From: Bog-532 sp965277615
GTDB lineage: Bacteria > Actinomycetota > Actinomycetes > Streptosporangiales > Streptosporangiaceae
Direction of reading: 5' to 3'
NCBI GenBank assembly: GCA_965277615.1
Contig: CBDIDG010000005.1
Span: 992,001-1,056,000, forward strand
Length of the DNA: 64,000 bases
Part shown: positions 37,240 through 45,000 of the stretch, one piece after another
How the letters are laid out: every line of letters starts with the position of its first letter
Position numbering within the stretch: the stretch's first letter is position 1
Made by a program: the position numbers and the translations under genes
The notes under the pieces: generated by a model
Seen by the model: only the letters and a program-made list of their open reading frames with translations
The model's database searches: none
Told to the model about the DNA's origin: nothing

Positions 37240-38241
37240 ATGGCCCAGGCCCGACCGGCTGATAGCGCGGCGCGGTACGTACGGGGCGTACTGGACGGCT
37301 CGCGGTCCACTATCGCCCGCGCCATCACCCTGGTGGAGTCGACCCGGCCGGACCACCGGCAGCTGGCGCAGGAAGTGCTGAGCGAGCTGCTGCCGCACAC
37401 CGGTAAGGCGATCCGGGTCGGCATCACCGGGGTGCCGGGCGTGGGCAAGTCAACGTTCATCGACGCTTTCGGCACCATGCTGACCGGCCTGGGCCACCGG
37501 GTCGCGGTGATGGCCGTGGACCCCTCGTCCAGCCGGACCGGTGGCTCGATCCTGGGGGACAAGACGCGGATGCCGCACCTGGCCACCGATCCGGCCGCGT
37601 TCGTCCGGCCCTCGCCGGCGTCGGGCACGCTCGGCGGGGTGGCCCGCGCGACCCGCGAGAGCATGCTGATCATGGAGGCGGCGGGCTACGACGTCGTCCT
37701 GGTCGAGACGGTCGGCGTCGGGCAGTCGGAGATCGCGGTGGCCAGCATGGTCGACACCTTTGCGCTGCTGGCCCTGGCCCGGACCGGCGATCAGCTGCAG
37801 GGCATCAAGAAGGGTGTGCTGGAGCTGGCCGACGTCATCGCGGTCAACAAGGCCGACGGGCCGCACGAGAAGGACGCCCGGGCCGCGGCCCGCGAGCTGG
37901 CCTCGGCGCTGCGGCTGCTGCAGGATCCCGGCGCGGCCTGGCGTACTCCGGTGCTGACCTGCAGCGCCCTGGAGAACACCGGCCTGGACGAGGTGTGGGA
38001 GCGGATCGAGCAGCATCGCGCGATGCTGGAGACGACGGGGGAGCTGGACCGCCGCCGCCGGGACCAGCAGGTCGGCTGGACCTGGAACCTGGTGCACGAC
38101 CAGCTGCTGGCCCGGCTGCACGGGGACCCGGAGGTGCGCGCGATCGTGCCCGGGCTGGAGCAGCGCGTCCGGGACGGGTCGGTCACCGCGACCACCGCCG
38201 CGGCCGAGATCCTCGACGCGTTCGGGTCGCCGGACCGGTGA
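37240..38241 (+). CDS. meaB: Methylmalonyl-CoA mutase-associated GTPase (MeaB/ArgK)
   Basis: 333 residues. G1 is GITGVPGVGKSTFIDAFG (about residues 61-78), followed by VAVMAVDPSSSRTGGSILGDKTRM, the family switch region. VLVETVGVGQSEIAV and AVNKADGPHEKDA (guanine specificity) follow. MeaB proteins bind methylmalonyl-CoA mutase, gate cobalamin loading and protect the enzyme from inactivation. Its position right after mutB supports this. It overlaps the next small gene by 4 bases (GTGA). Confidence 0.95.
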   Translation: MAQARPADSAARYVRGVLDGSRSTIARAITLVESTRPDHRQLAQEVLSELLPHTGKAIRVGITGVPGVGKSTFIDAFGTMLTGLGHRVAVMAVDPSSSRTGGSILGDKTRMPHLATDPAAFVRPSPASGTLGGVARATRESMLIMEAAGYDVVLVETVGVGQSEIAVASMVDTFALLALARTGDQLQGIKKGVLELADVIAVNKADGPHEKDARAAARELASALRLLQDPGAAWRTPVLTCSALENTGLDEVWERIEQHRAMLETTGELDRRRRDQQVGWTWNLVHDQLLARLHGDPEVRAIVPGLEQRVRDGSVTATTAAAEILDAFGSPDR

Positions 38242-38537
38242 CCGAGCACACCAGCGACGGCCGCTACATCCTGGTCGGCGGCCGGCGCTGGCGCGCGACC
38301 GATCCGATGATCCCGCCCGAGCGGGCGGCCGAGCTCCGGTCGGCCCTGATGGCCTGGCGGCGGGAAGTCAAAGCCACCCAGGGCACCGAGGCCGAGCACA
38401 AGGCTCGCGCCGGGGTGCAGGCGGCCAAGGTGGCGCTGGGCGAGCGCGGGCGCCCGTGGTGGGAACAGACCGCCGCCGAGCGCAAGGAACGCTGGGAGAC
38501 GGTGGTCCCGCGGCCGGGGGCCCGCCCCGGGGCCTAG
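38238..38537 (+). CDS. Conserved small charged protein
   Basis: 99 residues from GTG 38238, overlapping the meaB stop. It begins VTEHTSDGRYILVGGRRWRA followed by TDPMIPPERAAEL, then a long charged helix with many Ala/Arg/Glu and a Trp-rich end (RPWWEQTAAERKERWE). Similar small proteins are widespread in actinobacteria without a proven function. There is no signal peptide or membrane segment. Overlap with meaB suggests co-expression, not necessarily a related role. Confidence 0.75.
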   Translation: MTEHTSDGRYILVGGRRWRATDPMIPPERAAELRSALMAWRREVKATQGTEAEHKARAGVQAAKVALGERGRPWWEQTAAERKERWETVVPRPGARPGA

Positions 38538-38539
38538 GC

Positions 38540-39004
38540 TCACCCGGCGGCCGCGGCCACCAGGGCCAGCACGAACGCCGCGATGAGGATGGCCACGCGC
38601 AGGTAGTGCAGGCGGTCCCAGCGCTGCTGCTGCTCGCGCCAGTCGGCCGGATGGTCGTCCGCCGTCCAGGTGACCGAGCGATTGTTGATCGGCACTAGCA
38701 GGGTGATCGACAGGACGACGCTGACGGCCAGTAGCGCCGCGGCCGTGATGGCCGCCCCGGCGGCGGGCCCCGATCCGGCCCGGTTCCAGCTGGCGGCGGC
38801 CAGCCCGGCGGTCAGGATCAGCGACGCGAAGTACCAGAACGGCATGACCCGGCCGAGGACACGTCCGCCCCAGGCGCGGGCCTGCTGCCCCGGCCCGACG
38901 GCCAGCTGCAGCAGCATCGGGTTGACGAACACCGCCACCGCGAATTCGACGCCGACCATGAGGCCGACGACGGTCGTGGTGACGACAGCGAGCGCGTTGA
39001 ACAT
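38540..39004 (-). CDS. DUF1772 (anthrone-oxygenase-like) membrane protein
   Basis: 154 residues with four membrane helices: LAVVTTTVVGLMVGVEFAVAV, FASLILTAGLAAA, ALLAVSVVLSITLLVPINN and ILIAAFVLALVAAAAG. The VPINN followed by W and a WDRLHYLR segment are typical of the DUF1772 family, some members of which are linked to anthrone oxygenation. The ATG at 39004 has AGGAG/GGGAAG upstream. It is divergent from a TetR gene with a strong dyad between them and is likely repressed by that protein. Confidence 0.85.
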   Translation of the reverse strand: MFNALAVVTTTVVGLMVGVEFAVAVFVNPMLLQLAVGPGQQARAWGGRVLGRVMPFWYFASLILTAGLAAASWNRAGSGPAAGAAITAAALLAVSVVLSITLLVPINNRSVTWTADDHPADWREQQQRWDRLHYLRVAILIAAFVLALVAAAAG

Positions 39005-39023
39005 GATCTTCCCTGGCTCCTCT

Positions 39024-39058
39024 GGTTAGCAGTGCTAGATTTTCTAGCAGTGCTAACC
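39024..39058. promoter_or_regulatory. 35-bp dyad, probable TetR operator
   Basis: GGTTAGCAGTGCTAG (39024-39038) and CTAGCAGTGCTAACC (39044-39058) form an inverted repeat with one mismatch around ATTTT. Each arm also contains the small palindrome TAGCAGTGCTA, so two repressor dimers could bind. It lies between the DUF1772 gene (start 39004) and the TetR gene (start 39107). Confidence 0.75.
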
Positions 39059-39106
39059 TAAGACGGTACGAGCCGGAACGCAAGCAGAAAAAAATCGGGA
39101 GAAGTC

Positions 39107-39673
39107 ATGGCGGGACCGGGAACCAGGGAGCGGCGGGCGGCCGAGCGCAGGCAGCAGATCCTGACCGCGGCCCGGACCGTGGCCGAGGCCGAGGGCTGGC
39201 CCGCCGTCACCTCCCGGCGGCTGGCCGACGCGATCGGCTACACCCAGCCCGTGCTCTACGCGCACTTCCCCGGCGGGAAGACCGAGATCATGCGCACAGT
39301 GGCGCTGGCCGGCTTCGCCGAGCTGGCCGCGGCGACCCGGGCCGCGCTGGGCCGCAAGACCGGCGCGCGGGCCGTCGAGGCGGTGGCCAGCGCGTACCTC
39401 CGCTTCGCCGATGAGCATTCGGCCCTGTACGAAGCCATGTTCCAGCTGCCGATCGACGTCCGGTTCGCCCAGGACGACGTGGAGGCGGAGCTGCGGGCCG
39501 GCTTCGACGCGCTGGCCGCCGCCCTCGGCGACGCCGCTAGCGGGACCGCGACCGAGGTCTTCTGGAGCGCCCTGCACGGCATGAGCCTGCTCGAACGCGG
39601 CGGCCGGATGCGCCCCGTCCACCGCCGTCAGCGCATCGCCGAGCTAGCCACCCGCTTCGGCCCCCCGGCGTAA
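39107..39673 (+). CDS. TetR family transcriptional regulator
   Basis: 188 residues, ATG 39107 with GGGAGAAG upstream. The HTH is ADAIGYTQPVLYAHFPGGK at about residues 40-60, and the ligand domain is of the WHG-like type (AVEAVASAYLRFADEHSALYEAMFQLPI). It is divergent from the DUF1772 gene and likely binds the dyad at 39024-39058 to control both. Confidence 0.9.
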   Translation: MAGPGTRERRAAERRQQILTAARTVAEAEGWPAVTSRRLADAIGYTQPVLYAHFPGGKTEIMRTVALAGFAELAAATRAALGRKTGARAVEAVASAYLRFADEHSALYEAMFQLPIDVRFAQDDVEAELRAGFDALAAALGDAASGTATEVFWSALHGMSLLERGGRMRPVHRRQRIAELATRFGPPA

Positions 39674-39700
39674 CCGGGCGGGACTCCCCAGGAACGGCGG

Positions 39701-39724
39701 ACTAGGGAGTTCTACCAGGGTGCT
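39701..39724 (+). promoter_or_regulatory. Upstream motif ACTAGGGAGTT...AGGGTGC
   Basis: A 24-base block starting 86 bases before the ATG at 39787 matches 18 of 24 positions with a block 91 bases before the membrane protein gene starting at 48511 (reverse strand, 48579-48602). It may be a shared promoter or activator site. Confidence 0.35.
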
Positions 39725-39786
39725 GAGCCTCGATCTGACCGAGACTGAATATGTCAGCAACGAGAGCAAAACAGCGGGAGAACCTC

Positions 39787-40185
39787 ATGAACAGCACGTC
39801 CGCCACCCTGGACCGCGACGACACGGGCACCTCGAACCCCGGCACCCCCGGTCACGGCCGGCCCGCCCGTCCGTCGCGGGCCCGGCGCTGGCTGATCGGC
39901 TCCGGGGCCGTGGTCGTGGCCGGCGCGGCCGTCGTCGCCGGCCTGATGGCCAGCACGTCCCACACGACCGCCCAGCCGGCCGTCCACCCGGCCGGGACCG
40001 TGCAGACCGCCAACCCCGCGGTGCCCAGCCGCCCGAATGGGCCCTCCGCCAACCCCGCGGTGCCCAGCCGCCCCAGCACCGACAGCGTGAACCCGGCCGT
40101 GCCCAGCCGGCCGAACACCCCGGCGGCCAACCCGGCCGTCCCGTCCACCCCCGGTCAGGGTGCCGGCACCTCGGCCGGGTCGTGA
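39787..40185 (+). CDS. Single-pass membrane protein with NPAVPSRP repeats
   Basis: 132 residues from ATG 39787 with GGGAG upstream. A cytoplasmic, Arg-rich 45-residue N terminus leads to one membrane helix (WLIGSGAVVVAGAAVVAGLMA). The outside part is short and contains NPAVPSRP (or NPAVPSTP) four times at 13-15-residue spacing (for example ANPAVPSRPNGPSANPAVPS). Proline-rich repeats like this usually span the cell wall or bind partners. No family recognised. Confidence 0.65.
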   Translation: MNSTSATLDRDDTGTSNPGTPGHGRPARPSRARRWLIGSGAVVVAGAAVVAGLMASTSHTTAQPAVHPAGTVQTANPAVPSRPNGPSANPAVPSRPSTDSVNPAVPSRPNTPAANPAVPSTPGQGAGTSAGS

Positions 40186-40262
40186 AACACGTCGTGAACC
40201 GGGCCGTGAGCCGCGTCGCGGAGATGATGGGCCGCCGCTCGGATGTCCCGGTGGTGGCGGCG

Positions 40263-40293
40263 AGCGAGGGGACCAGTGACCGGTCCCCTCGCT
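40263..40293. terminator. Bidirectional hairpin terminator
   Basis: AGCGAGGGGACC (40263-40274) and GGTCCCCTCGCT (40282-40293) are perfect 12-bp arms around a 7-base loop. The hairpin lies between the convergent repeat-protein and dhaK genes and can serve both strands. Confidence 0.75.
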
Positions 40294-40349
40294 GCCCGCC
40301 GACCTCGAGGCAGGCTTCTAACTCTGACGCGGCGCCCTGGGAAGCGGCG

Positions 40350-41345
40350 TCAGAACGTCCTGATGGCGATCTCGGCCGGTGCGCCGAGCAGCCCGTCGAT
40401 CTCCGGGTCCAGCCGGCTCAGCGTCAGTGAGGCGCCGGCCATGTCCAGCGAGGTGCAGTATTCGCCGACGTAGTTGCGCCGGACGTTGATCCCGCGCTTG
40501 GCCAGCTCGCTGTGTGCCCGCCCGTAGAGGATGTAGAGCTCGCTGATTGGGGTGCCGCCCAGGCCGTTGATCATCAGGGCCACGTCGTCGCCCTGGGAGA
40601 ACGGCAGGTCGGTCACGACGGACTCAAGCAGCTCGTCGACGATCTGGTTGGCGCTGGCCAGCTTCTCCCGGCGGCGCCCGGGCTCCCCATGGATGCCGAC
40701 GCCCATCTCCATCTCGTCGTCGCCCAGCTCGAACAGTGGCGAGCCCTTGGCCGGCGGCGTGCACGAGGTCAGGGCCATGCCCATGGTCCGGGTGACGTCG
40801 TTGACCTTGTTGCCGACCCGCAGCAGCTCATCCAGGTCCGCGCCCTGTTCTGAAGCCGCGCCGACCGCCTTGATGACGAAGAAGTTGCCCGCCACCCCGC
40901 GCCGCCCAACGGTGTAGGTCGAGTCCTTGACCGCGACGTCGTCGTCGACCATCAGCGTCCCGATCGTGACGCCGTCCGCCTCGGCCATCTCCTTCCCCAT
41001 CTCGAACGCCATCCGGTCGCCGGTGTAGTTGTTGATGATGTGCAGGACGCCCTTGGGTGAAGCGAGCAGCTTGCTCGTCTCCAGCACGTAGTCCATGGGC
41101 GGCGCGGCGAAGACGTCTCCCGGGCACGCGGCATCGAGCATGCCCTGGCCGACGATCATCACGTGCGCTGGTTCGTGGCCCGATCCCGAGCCCTGGATGA
41201 CCGATACCTTGTCCTCGCGCGGCGCATCGGTCCGCATGACGAGGTTGTACTCGGGGACGTACTTGAGCGTGCCCGGGTTGGCCAGGGCCAGCCCCTGCAG
41301 CATCTCCGGGACGAAATCCTTGGGATCGTTGACGAACTTCTTCAC
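40350..41345 (-). CDS. dhaK: Dihydroxyacetone kinase subunit DhaK
   Basis: 331 residues. The DhaK fold shows in MKKFVNDPKDFVPEMLQGLA, VIQGSGSGHEPAHVMIVGQG and GVLHIINNYTGDRMAF. The substrate-binding histidine, which holds the ketose as a hemiaminal, is in GVGIHGEPGRRRE (about 218). It is the third gene of an aldolase / HAD-DhaL / dhaK operon. With DhaL it phosphorylates dihydroxyacetone or a related ketose. No DhaM phosphocarrier is present, so ATP is the likely donor. Confidence 0.93.
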   Translation of the reverse strand: MKKFVNDPKDFVPEMLQGLALANPGTLKYVPEYNLVMRTDAPREDKVSVIQGSGSGHEPAHVMIVGQGMLDAACPGDVFAAPPMDYVLETSKLLASPKGVLHIINNYTGDRMAFEMGKEMAEADGVTIGTLMVDDDVAVKDSTYTVGRRGVAGNFFVIKAVGAASEQGADLDELLRVGNKVNDVTRTMGMALTSCTPPAKGSPLFELGDDEMEMGVGIHGEPGRRREKLASANQIVDELLESVVTDLPFSQGDDVALMINGLGGTPISELYILYGRAHSELAKRGINVRRNYVGEYCTSLDMAGASLTLSRLDPEIDGLLGAPAEIAIRTF

Positions 41346-41378
41346 GGCAACCTCCGTTGGTTACGACTGGGCGAGGGG

Positions 41379-42041
41379 TCAGGCTTCTGGCTGGCGGATC
41401 GGCAGCGGGTCCGGCGGCAGGCCGGCGACCGCGGCGAACATGACGGCGACAGCCACGGCCCCGGCGTCCAGGGTTCCGATGCTCCGCTCGCCGGTGTAGC
41501 TGGCCCGGCCTCGCCTGGCCTCCATGGCGCGGGTGGCTTCCGCCGCCTCCCGCGCCACCTGCGCCGCCGTCCGCAGGGTGCTCTCCGGGTCCTGGCCATC
41601 GGCGATGCTGCGCTCGATCGCGTCGGTGGCCGGGACCAGCGCGTCCAGCAGCGTCTTGTCCCCGACGTCGGACTTACCGCGGGCCTTGATGCCCTCAGCC
41701 GCGGCCCGGAGCATGGCCACAATCTGCGCCGGTTCCAGCTCGGTGACGGCGCCCGCGGTCGTCCCGGCTCGCAGGAAGGCGGTGCCCCAGATCGGCCCGG
41801 ACGTGCCGCCGATCCGGCTGGTGATCATGACCGCGATCTTCTTGAGGAAGGTGCCGATGTCGGTGCGATCGAAGTCGTCCCAGCCGGTGATGACCAGCTC
41901 GAACCCGCGAGCCATCGAGTAGCCGAAGTCGCCGTCACCAACCACCGCGTCGAGGTCGCCGAAGTACTTCTCGTTCTCGGCCGCGGTGGTCGCGATCGTG
42001 TGGACGACGGTTTCGACGTCGCCGAACGTGGCCTTGGGCAT
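41379..42041 (-). CDS. dhaL: DhaL from internal start (possible second product)
   Basis: The ATG at 42041 has AAGGAG 5 bases upstream and begins MPKATFGDVETVVHTI, exactly where the DhaL domain begins. Independent translation would give a normal-length 220-residue DhaL that can pair with DhaK, in addition to or instead of the fused protein. This is listed as an alternative product of the same frame, not as a separate gene. Confidence 0.45.
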   Translation of the reverse strand: MPKATFGDVETVVHTIATTAAENEKYFGDLDAVVGDGDFGYSMARGFELVITGWDDFDRTDIGTFLKKIAVMITSRIGGTSGPIWGTAFLRAGTTAGAVTELEPAQIVAMLRAAAEGIKARGKSDVGDKTLLDALVPATDAIERSIADGQDPESTLRTAAQVAREAAEATRAMEARRGRASYTGERSIGTLDAGAVAVAVMFAAVAGLPPDPLPIRQPEA

Positions 42042-42842
42042 GGCTGCTCCTTGTCGTACGTGGCTGAGATCGGCCAGGGTGATCCAGTCACCGGGCGGGC
42101 TGCCGGTCCGGTTGGCCAGCACCTGGGCCCGCTCACCGCCAGGATCGCCGAGCGCCGAGACGACCAGCGCGGCCTCGCTGAAGTCCTCGTCCTTGGTCAG
42201 GTCGTTGACGGTGACGACGGTGGCCAGCCCGGCGCCGGTCGCGGCCAGCAGCCCATTTCTGGAGTCCTCGATCACCACGACCTGACCGGCGGGCAGGCCG
42301 AGCCAGTCCAGCGCGACCAGGTAGATGTCCGGGGCGGGCTTCTTCTTCGTCACGATGTCCCCCGCGAACACCTTCACCTGGCGGGCCAGCTCGGGGCCGA
42401 CGGCCCGATTCAGCGTCGCGACCACGGAGGGTTCGGCCGAGGTGGAGGCTACGGCCACGCGCCAGCCCGCGGCCAGGGCCTCGCCCACGATCCGGGCGAT
42501 TCCCGATCGCGGCGGGACGGCGCCGGAGGTGACCAGCTCGGTGTAGATCTCCGTCTTGCGCCGGTGCCAGGCCGCGACCGCGGCCTGCTGGCCGGCCTGG
42601 TCGGCCGGCAGCCCGGCCGCGGCCACGAACTCCGGGGTCAGCAGGCTGGCCAGGCGTTCCTTGCCGCCGCCGATGAGTACCTTGGCCCGGTAGTCATCCA
42701 GGCTCCAGTGCACGGGCAGCCCGAATTCGTCGAAGGTCTGGTTGAAGGCCACCAGATGCCCGTAACGCTCGGTGTCGGCCAGGACTCCGTCGCAGTCGAG
42801 GATGAGGGCCTGGCCGTCGGCTCCTGGCGTCATCGGCGTCAC
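41379..42842 (-). CDS. HAD-family phosphatase fused to dihydroxyacetone kinase subunit DhaL
   Basis: One continuous 487-residue frame from GTG 42842, which overlaps the aldolase stop (GTGA). Residues 1-267 are a CbbY/beta-phosphoglucomutase-like HAD protein: ALILDCDGVLADTE (nucleophile Asp16, acid Asp18), VASTSAEPS, KKKPAPDIYLVAL and VIEDSRNGLLAATGAG. Without any stop it continues into a full DhaL (residues 268-487): LDAVVGDGDFGYSMARGF (metal/ADP site), VMITSRIGGTSGPIWGTAFL and GKSDVGDKTLLDALVPA. The usual DGDHG is DGDFG. An internal ATG at 42041 with AAGGAG could also give free DhaL. Pairing a phosphatase with a kinase of similar substrates is puzzling. Confidence 0.85.
   Translation of the reverse strand: MTPMTPGADGQALILDCDGVLADTERYGHLVAFNQTFDEFGLPVHWSLDDYRAKVLIGGGKERLASLLTPEFVAAAGLPADQAGQQAAVAAWHRRKTEIYTELVTSGAVPPRSGIARIVGEALAAGWRVAVASTSAEPSVVATLNRAVGPELARQVKVFAGDIVTKKKPAPDIYLVALDWLGLPAGQVVVIEDSRNGLLAATGAGLATVVTVNDLTKDEDFSEAALVVSALGDPGGERAQVLANRTGSPPGDWITLADLSHVRQGAAMPKATFGDVETVVHTIATTAAENEKYFGDLDAVVGDGDFGYSMARGFELVITGWDDFDRTDIGTFLKKIAVMITSRIGGTSGPIWGTAFLRAGTTAGAVTELEPAQIVAMLRAAAEGIKARGKSDVGDKTLLDALVPATDAIERSIADGQDPESTLRTAAQVAREAAEATRAMEARRGRASYTGERSIGTLDAGAVAVAVMFAAVAGLPPDPLPIRQPEA
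42047..42052 (-). promoter_or_regulatory. Internal ribosome binding site in the HAD-DhaL frame
   Basis: Reverse-strand AAGGAG, spaced 5 bases from ATG 42041, lies between the HAD and DhaL domains and argues for separate initiation of DhaL. Confidence 0.55.
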
Positions 42843-43699
42843 CACGCCCGGCCGACGCTGCCGAATCTGCGCATGTGATCGGTGGCCAGTTCGAGCACCG
42901 CGCCGCGGACCGAGGTGAACAGCGAGGGCGGATCCCAGCTGTCGCGCTCCGCCGCTCCGCGCAGGTAGTCGAGGTTGGCCTGCATGTAGGTGACCTTGAG
43001 CGCGGTCGAGATGTTGACCTTGGCGCAGCCGCGCGCGATGAGGTCGGCGAACTGGGCGTCGGTCATGCCGGTGCCGCCGTGCAGGGCGATGGGGATCGGC
43101 TCCGCCGCGACGATGTCCGAGACACGCTGCGCGTCGAGCTTGGGCTCCGCCCGGTACACGCCGTGGGCGTTGCCGATGGCCGGGGCGAACACGTCGATGC
43201 CGGTCGCCCGAATGAAGCCGATCGCCACCGGCAGCGACTGGGTTTCGGCCACCTCGTCGGAGCCGATGCCGTCTTCCACTCCGGTGATCGACTCGATCTC
43301 GCCCTCGACGTTGGCCCCGTAGGACCGGGCCTCGGTGACGACCTCGATGGTCTGCCGCTGGTTCTCCTCGACCGGCAGGGACGAGGCGTCGAACAGCACC
43401 GAGTTCCAGCCCTTGCGCAGGCAGGCGCTGATCACGCCCCGGTCCGGGCAGTGATCCAAGTGCAGGCTGACCGGGACCTCGATACCCGCGGTCATCTCGC
43501 GCCACATGGCGAACAGCAGGTCCAGGCCGACCGACCGGACCGTCTTGACCGAGGTCTGGATGATGACGGGGGAGCGTTCCTGGACGGCCGCCGCCAGCAC
43601 GGCTTCCATCGTGAGGTCGTTGACCACGTTGATCGCGGGCACGCCGTACCGCTCCGCGAAGGCGCGGTCGACGATTTCCTTCAGCGAAACGACGGGCAC
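42839..43699 (-). CDS. Class II fructose-bisphosphate aldolase family protein
   Basis: 286 residues. Zinc-site residues are in VSLHLDHCPD (His80, Asp82, His83). AIGNAHGVY and IALHGGTGMTD provide further metal- and phosphate-binding loops, and VNISTALKVTYM follows. Class II aldolases cleave ketose (bis)phosphates to dihydroxyacetone phosphate plus an aldehyde. Members with this style include tagatose- and fructose-bisphosphate enzymes and less defined ones. It is first in the operon with the HAD-DhaL fusion and dhaK, so the substrate is probably a small ketose phosphate (inference). Confidence 0.88.
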   Translation of the reverse strand: MPVVSLKEIVDRAFAERYGVPAINVVNDLTMEAVLAAAVQERSPVIIQTSVKTVRSVGLDLLFAMWREMTAGIEVPVSLHLDHCPDRGVISACLRKGWNSVLFDASSLPVEENQRQTIEVVTEARSYGANVEGEIESITGVEDGIGSDEVAETQSLPVAIGFIRATGIDVFAPAIGNAHGVYRAEPKLDAQRVSDIVAAEPIPIALHGGTGMTDAQFADLIARGCAKVNISTALKVTYMQANLDYLRGAAERDSWDPPSLFTSVRGAVLELATDHMRRFGSVGRAW

Positions 43700-43791
43700 G
43701 CGTAGCCTCCTGGGGTCGATCAGGGCGAGCCTACGTTCGGTGCCCAGGCCTGCGGATCGGTGAAAATCCCCAACTTCCGTGGGGACTTTCC

Positions 43792-45000
43792 CTACCGCGC
43801 GGGCTGGGCGGAGCGGCTGACCCGGGCCGCGAGCTCGGTGCGGTTGCGGGCGCCGGTCTTGCGCAGCACCGCACCCGCGTGCTTCTCGATCGTCTTGACC
43901 GAGAGCGTGAGCCGTTCGGCGATGATCTTGTCGGGCAGGCCCTGCTCCATGAGATGACGCACCTCACGCTCACGGCTGGTGAGCGGCTGCGCGAGCTCGT
44001 CGGTCTGCAGGCTCTGGCGCAGCTGCCGGAGCATGGGCCCCGACAAGATGGCCTGCCCGCGGGCTGCGGCCACGACGGCCTGGGCCAGTTCGGGTCCGCC
44101 GGCGTCCGCATCCACGCAGCCGCGGGCCCCCGCCCGCATCGCCGTGGCCACCTGCTCGTCGGCCTGCTCGTCGCCCGTGTCGCAGATGCCGACCACAGCC
44201 AGGCTCTCGTGCAAGCCGATCAGCAGCCCGGTGATCCCGCCCGCAGCCGGCGGCTCAGCGGGACCGGGCTCACCGGTACCGGTCCGGCCGGCCGCCAGGC
44301 TCAGGTCGACCAGGGCCACCTCGGGCCGCAGGGTCTGGCAGGCCTCGGCCGCCTCCTCGGCCGTGGCCACCTCGCCGATGATCTCCAGGCCGGGTTCGGT
44401 CCAGGCCAGCAACCGGGCCAGGCCAGCCCGCAACGCGGGCTGCTGGGCGGCCACCAGCACCCGCGGCCGGAACTGCGCCGTCCCGGCGTCTCGCGCGTCG
44501 CGCGTGTACGGGAACCGGGCCCGGATCCTCGTGCCCCAGCCGGGCAGCGAATCGAGGTCCATCGTCGCGCCGAGCGCGCTGGCCCGGTCGGCCATCGCCC
44601 GCAGCCCGAACCGGTCGCTCTGCCATCCCGACCGCGGGTCGAAACCCTGCCCATCGTCCTGGACCAGCAGCGAGACCGCCTCGGGCTCGTACAGCAGGCC
44701 CAGCCGCGCGGTCCGGGCCCCAGCGTGGGCCACGATGTTGGTCAGCGCCTCCCGGGCGGTCCGCAGCACCTCGCGCGACAGGTCCCCGTCCAGCGGGACC
44801 GGGGTGCCCGCCGACACGAACCTGACCTCGAGGTGGCCGGTGCTCTGGGCCCAGGCGACCTCAGAGCGGAGTGCCGCCTCCAGCGTCTGGCCGTCCAGCG
44901 GCGAGGCCGCCAGCCCCAGCAGCGTCAGCCGCACCTCGACCAGCGCCTCGGCCGCGATCGCGCTGGCCTGCCGGAGCTGCTCGGCCGCCACACCGCCCAC
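43792..45000 (-). CDS. Histidine kinase ATPase + receiver + LuxR HTH (C-terminal part of a frameshifted hybrid)
   Basis: This frame continues the GAF protein that starts at 45650 after a one-base shift near 45010-45050. It contains the end of a NarL-type kinase dimerisation region (EVRLTLLGLAASPLDG), the ATPase domain (LRTAREALTNIVAHAG, LVQDDGQGFDP, PGWGTRIRARFP), a receiver domain with the phospho-acceptor in EVALVDLSLA, and a LuxR HTH (LTSREREVRHLMEQGLPDKI). The receiver lacks the usual DD acidic pair (VAAQQP instead). No stop or new start separates kinase and receiver, so the intended product is one GAF-HK-REC-HTH protein. A GTG at 45000 could start this part alone. Confidence 0.75.
   Translation of the reverse strand: MGGVAAEQLRQASAIAAEALVEVRLTLLGLAASPLDGQTLEAALRSEVAWAQSTGHLEVRFVSAGTPVPLDGDLSREVLRTAREALTNIVAHAGARTARLGLLYEPEAVSLLVQDDGQGFDPRSGWQSDRFGLRAMADRASALGATMDLDSLPGWGTRIRARFPYTRDARDAGTAQFRPRVLVAAQQPALRAGLARLLAWTEPGLEIIGEVATAEEAAEACQTLRPEVALVDLSLAAGRTGTGEPGPAEPPAAGGITGLLIGLHESLAVVGICDTGDEQADEQVATAMRAGARGCVDADAGGPELAQAVVAAARGQAILSGPMLRQLRQSLQTDELAQPLTSREREVRHLMEQGLPDKIIAERLTLSVKTIEKHAGAVLRKTGARNRTELAARVSRSAQPAR

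Noticed and set aside
40015..40150. Possible CRISPR-like repeats
   Set aside because: They encode in-frame NPAVPSRP repeats and vary at codon third positions.
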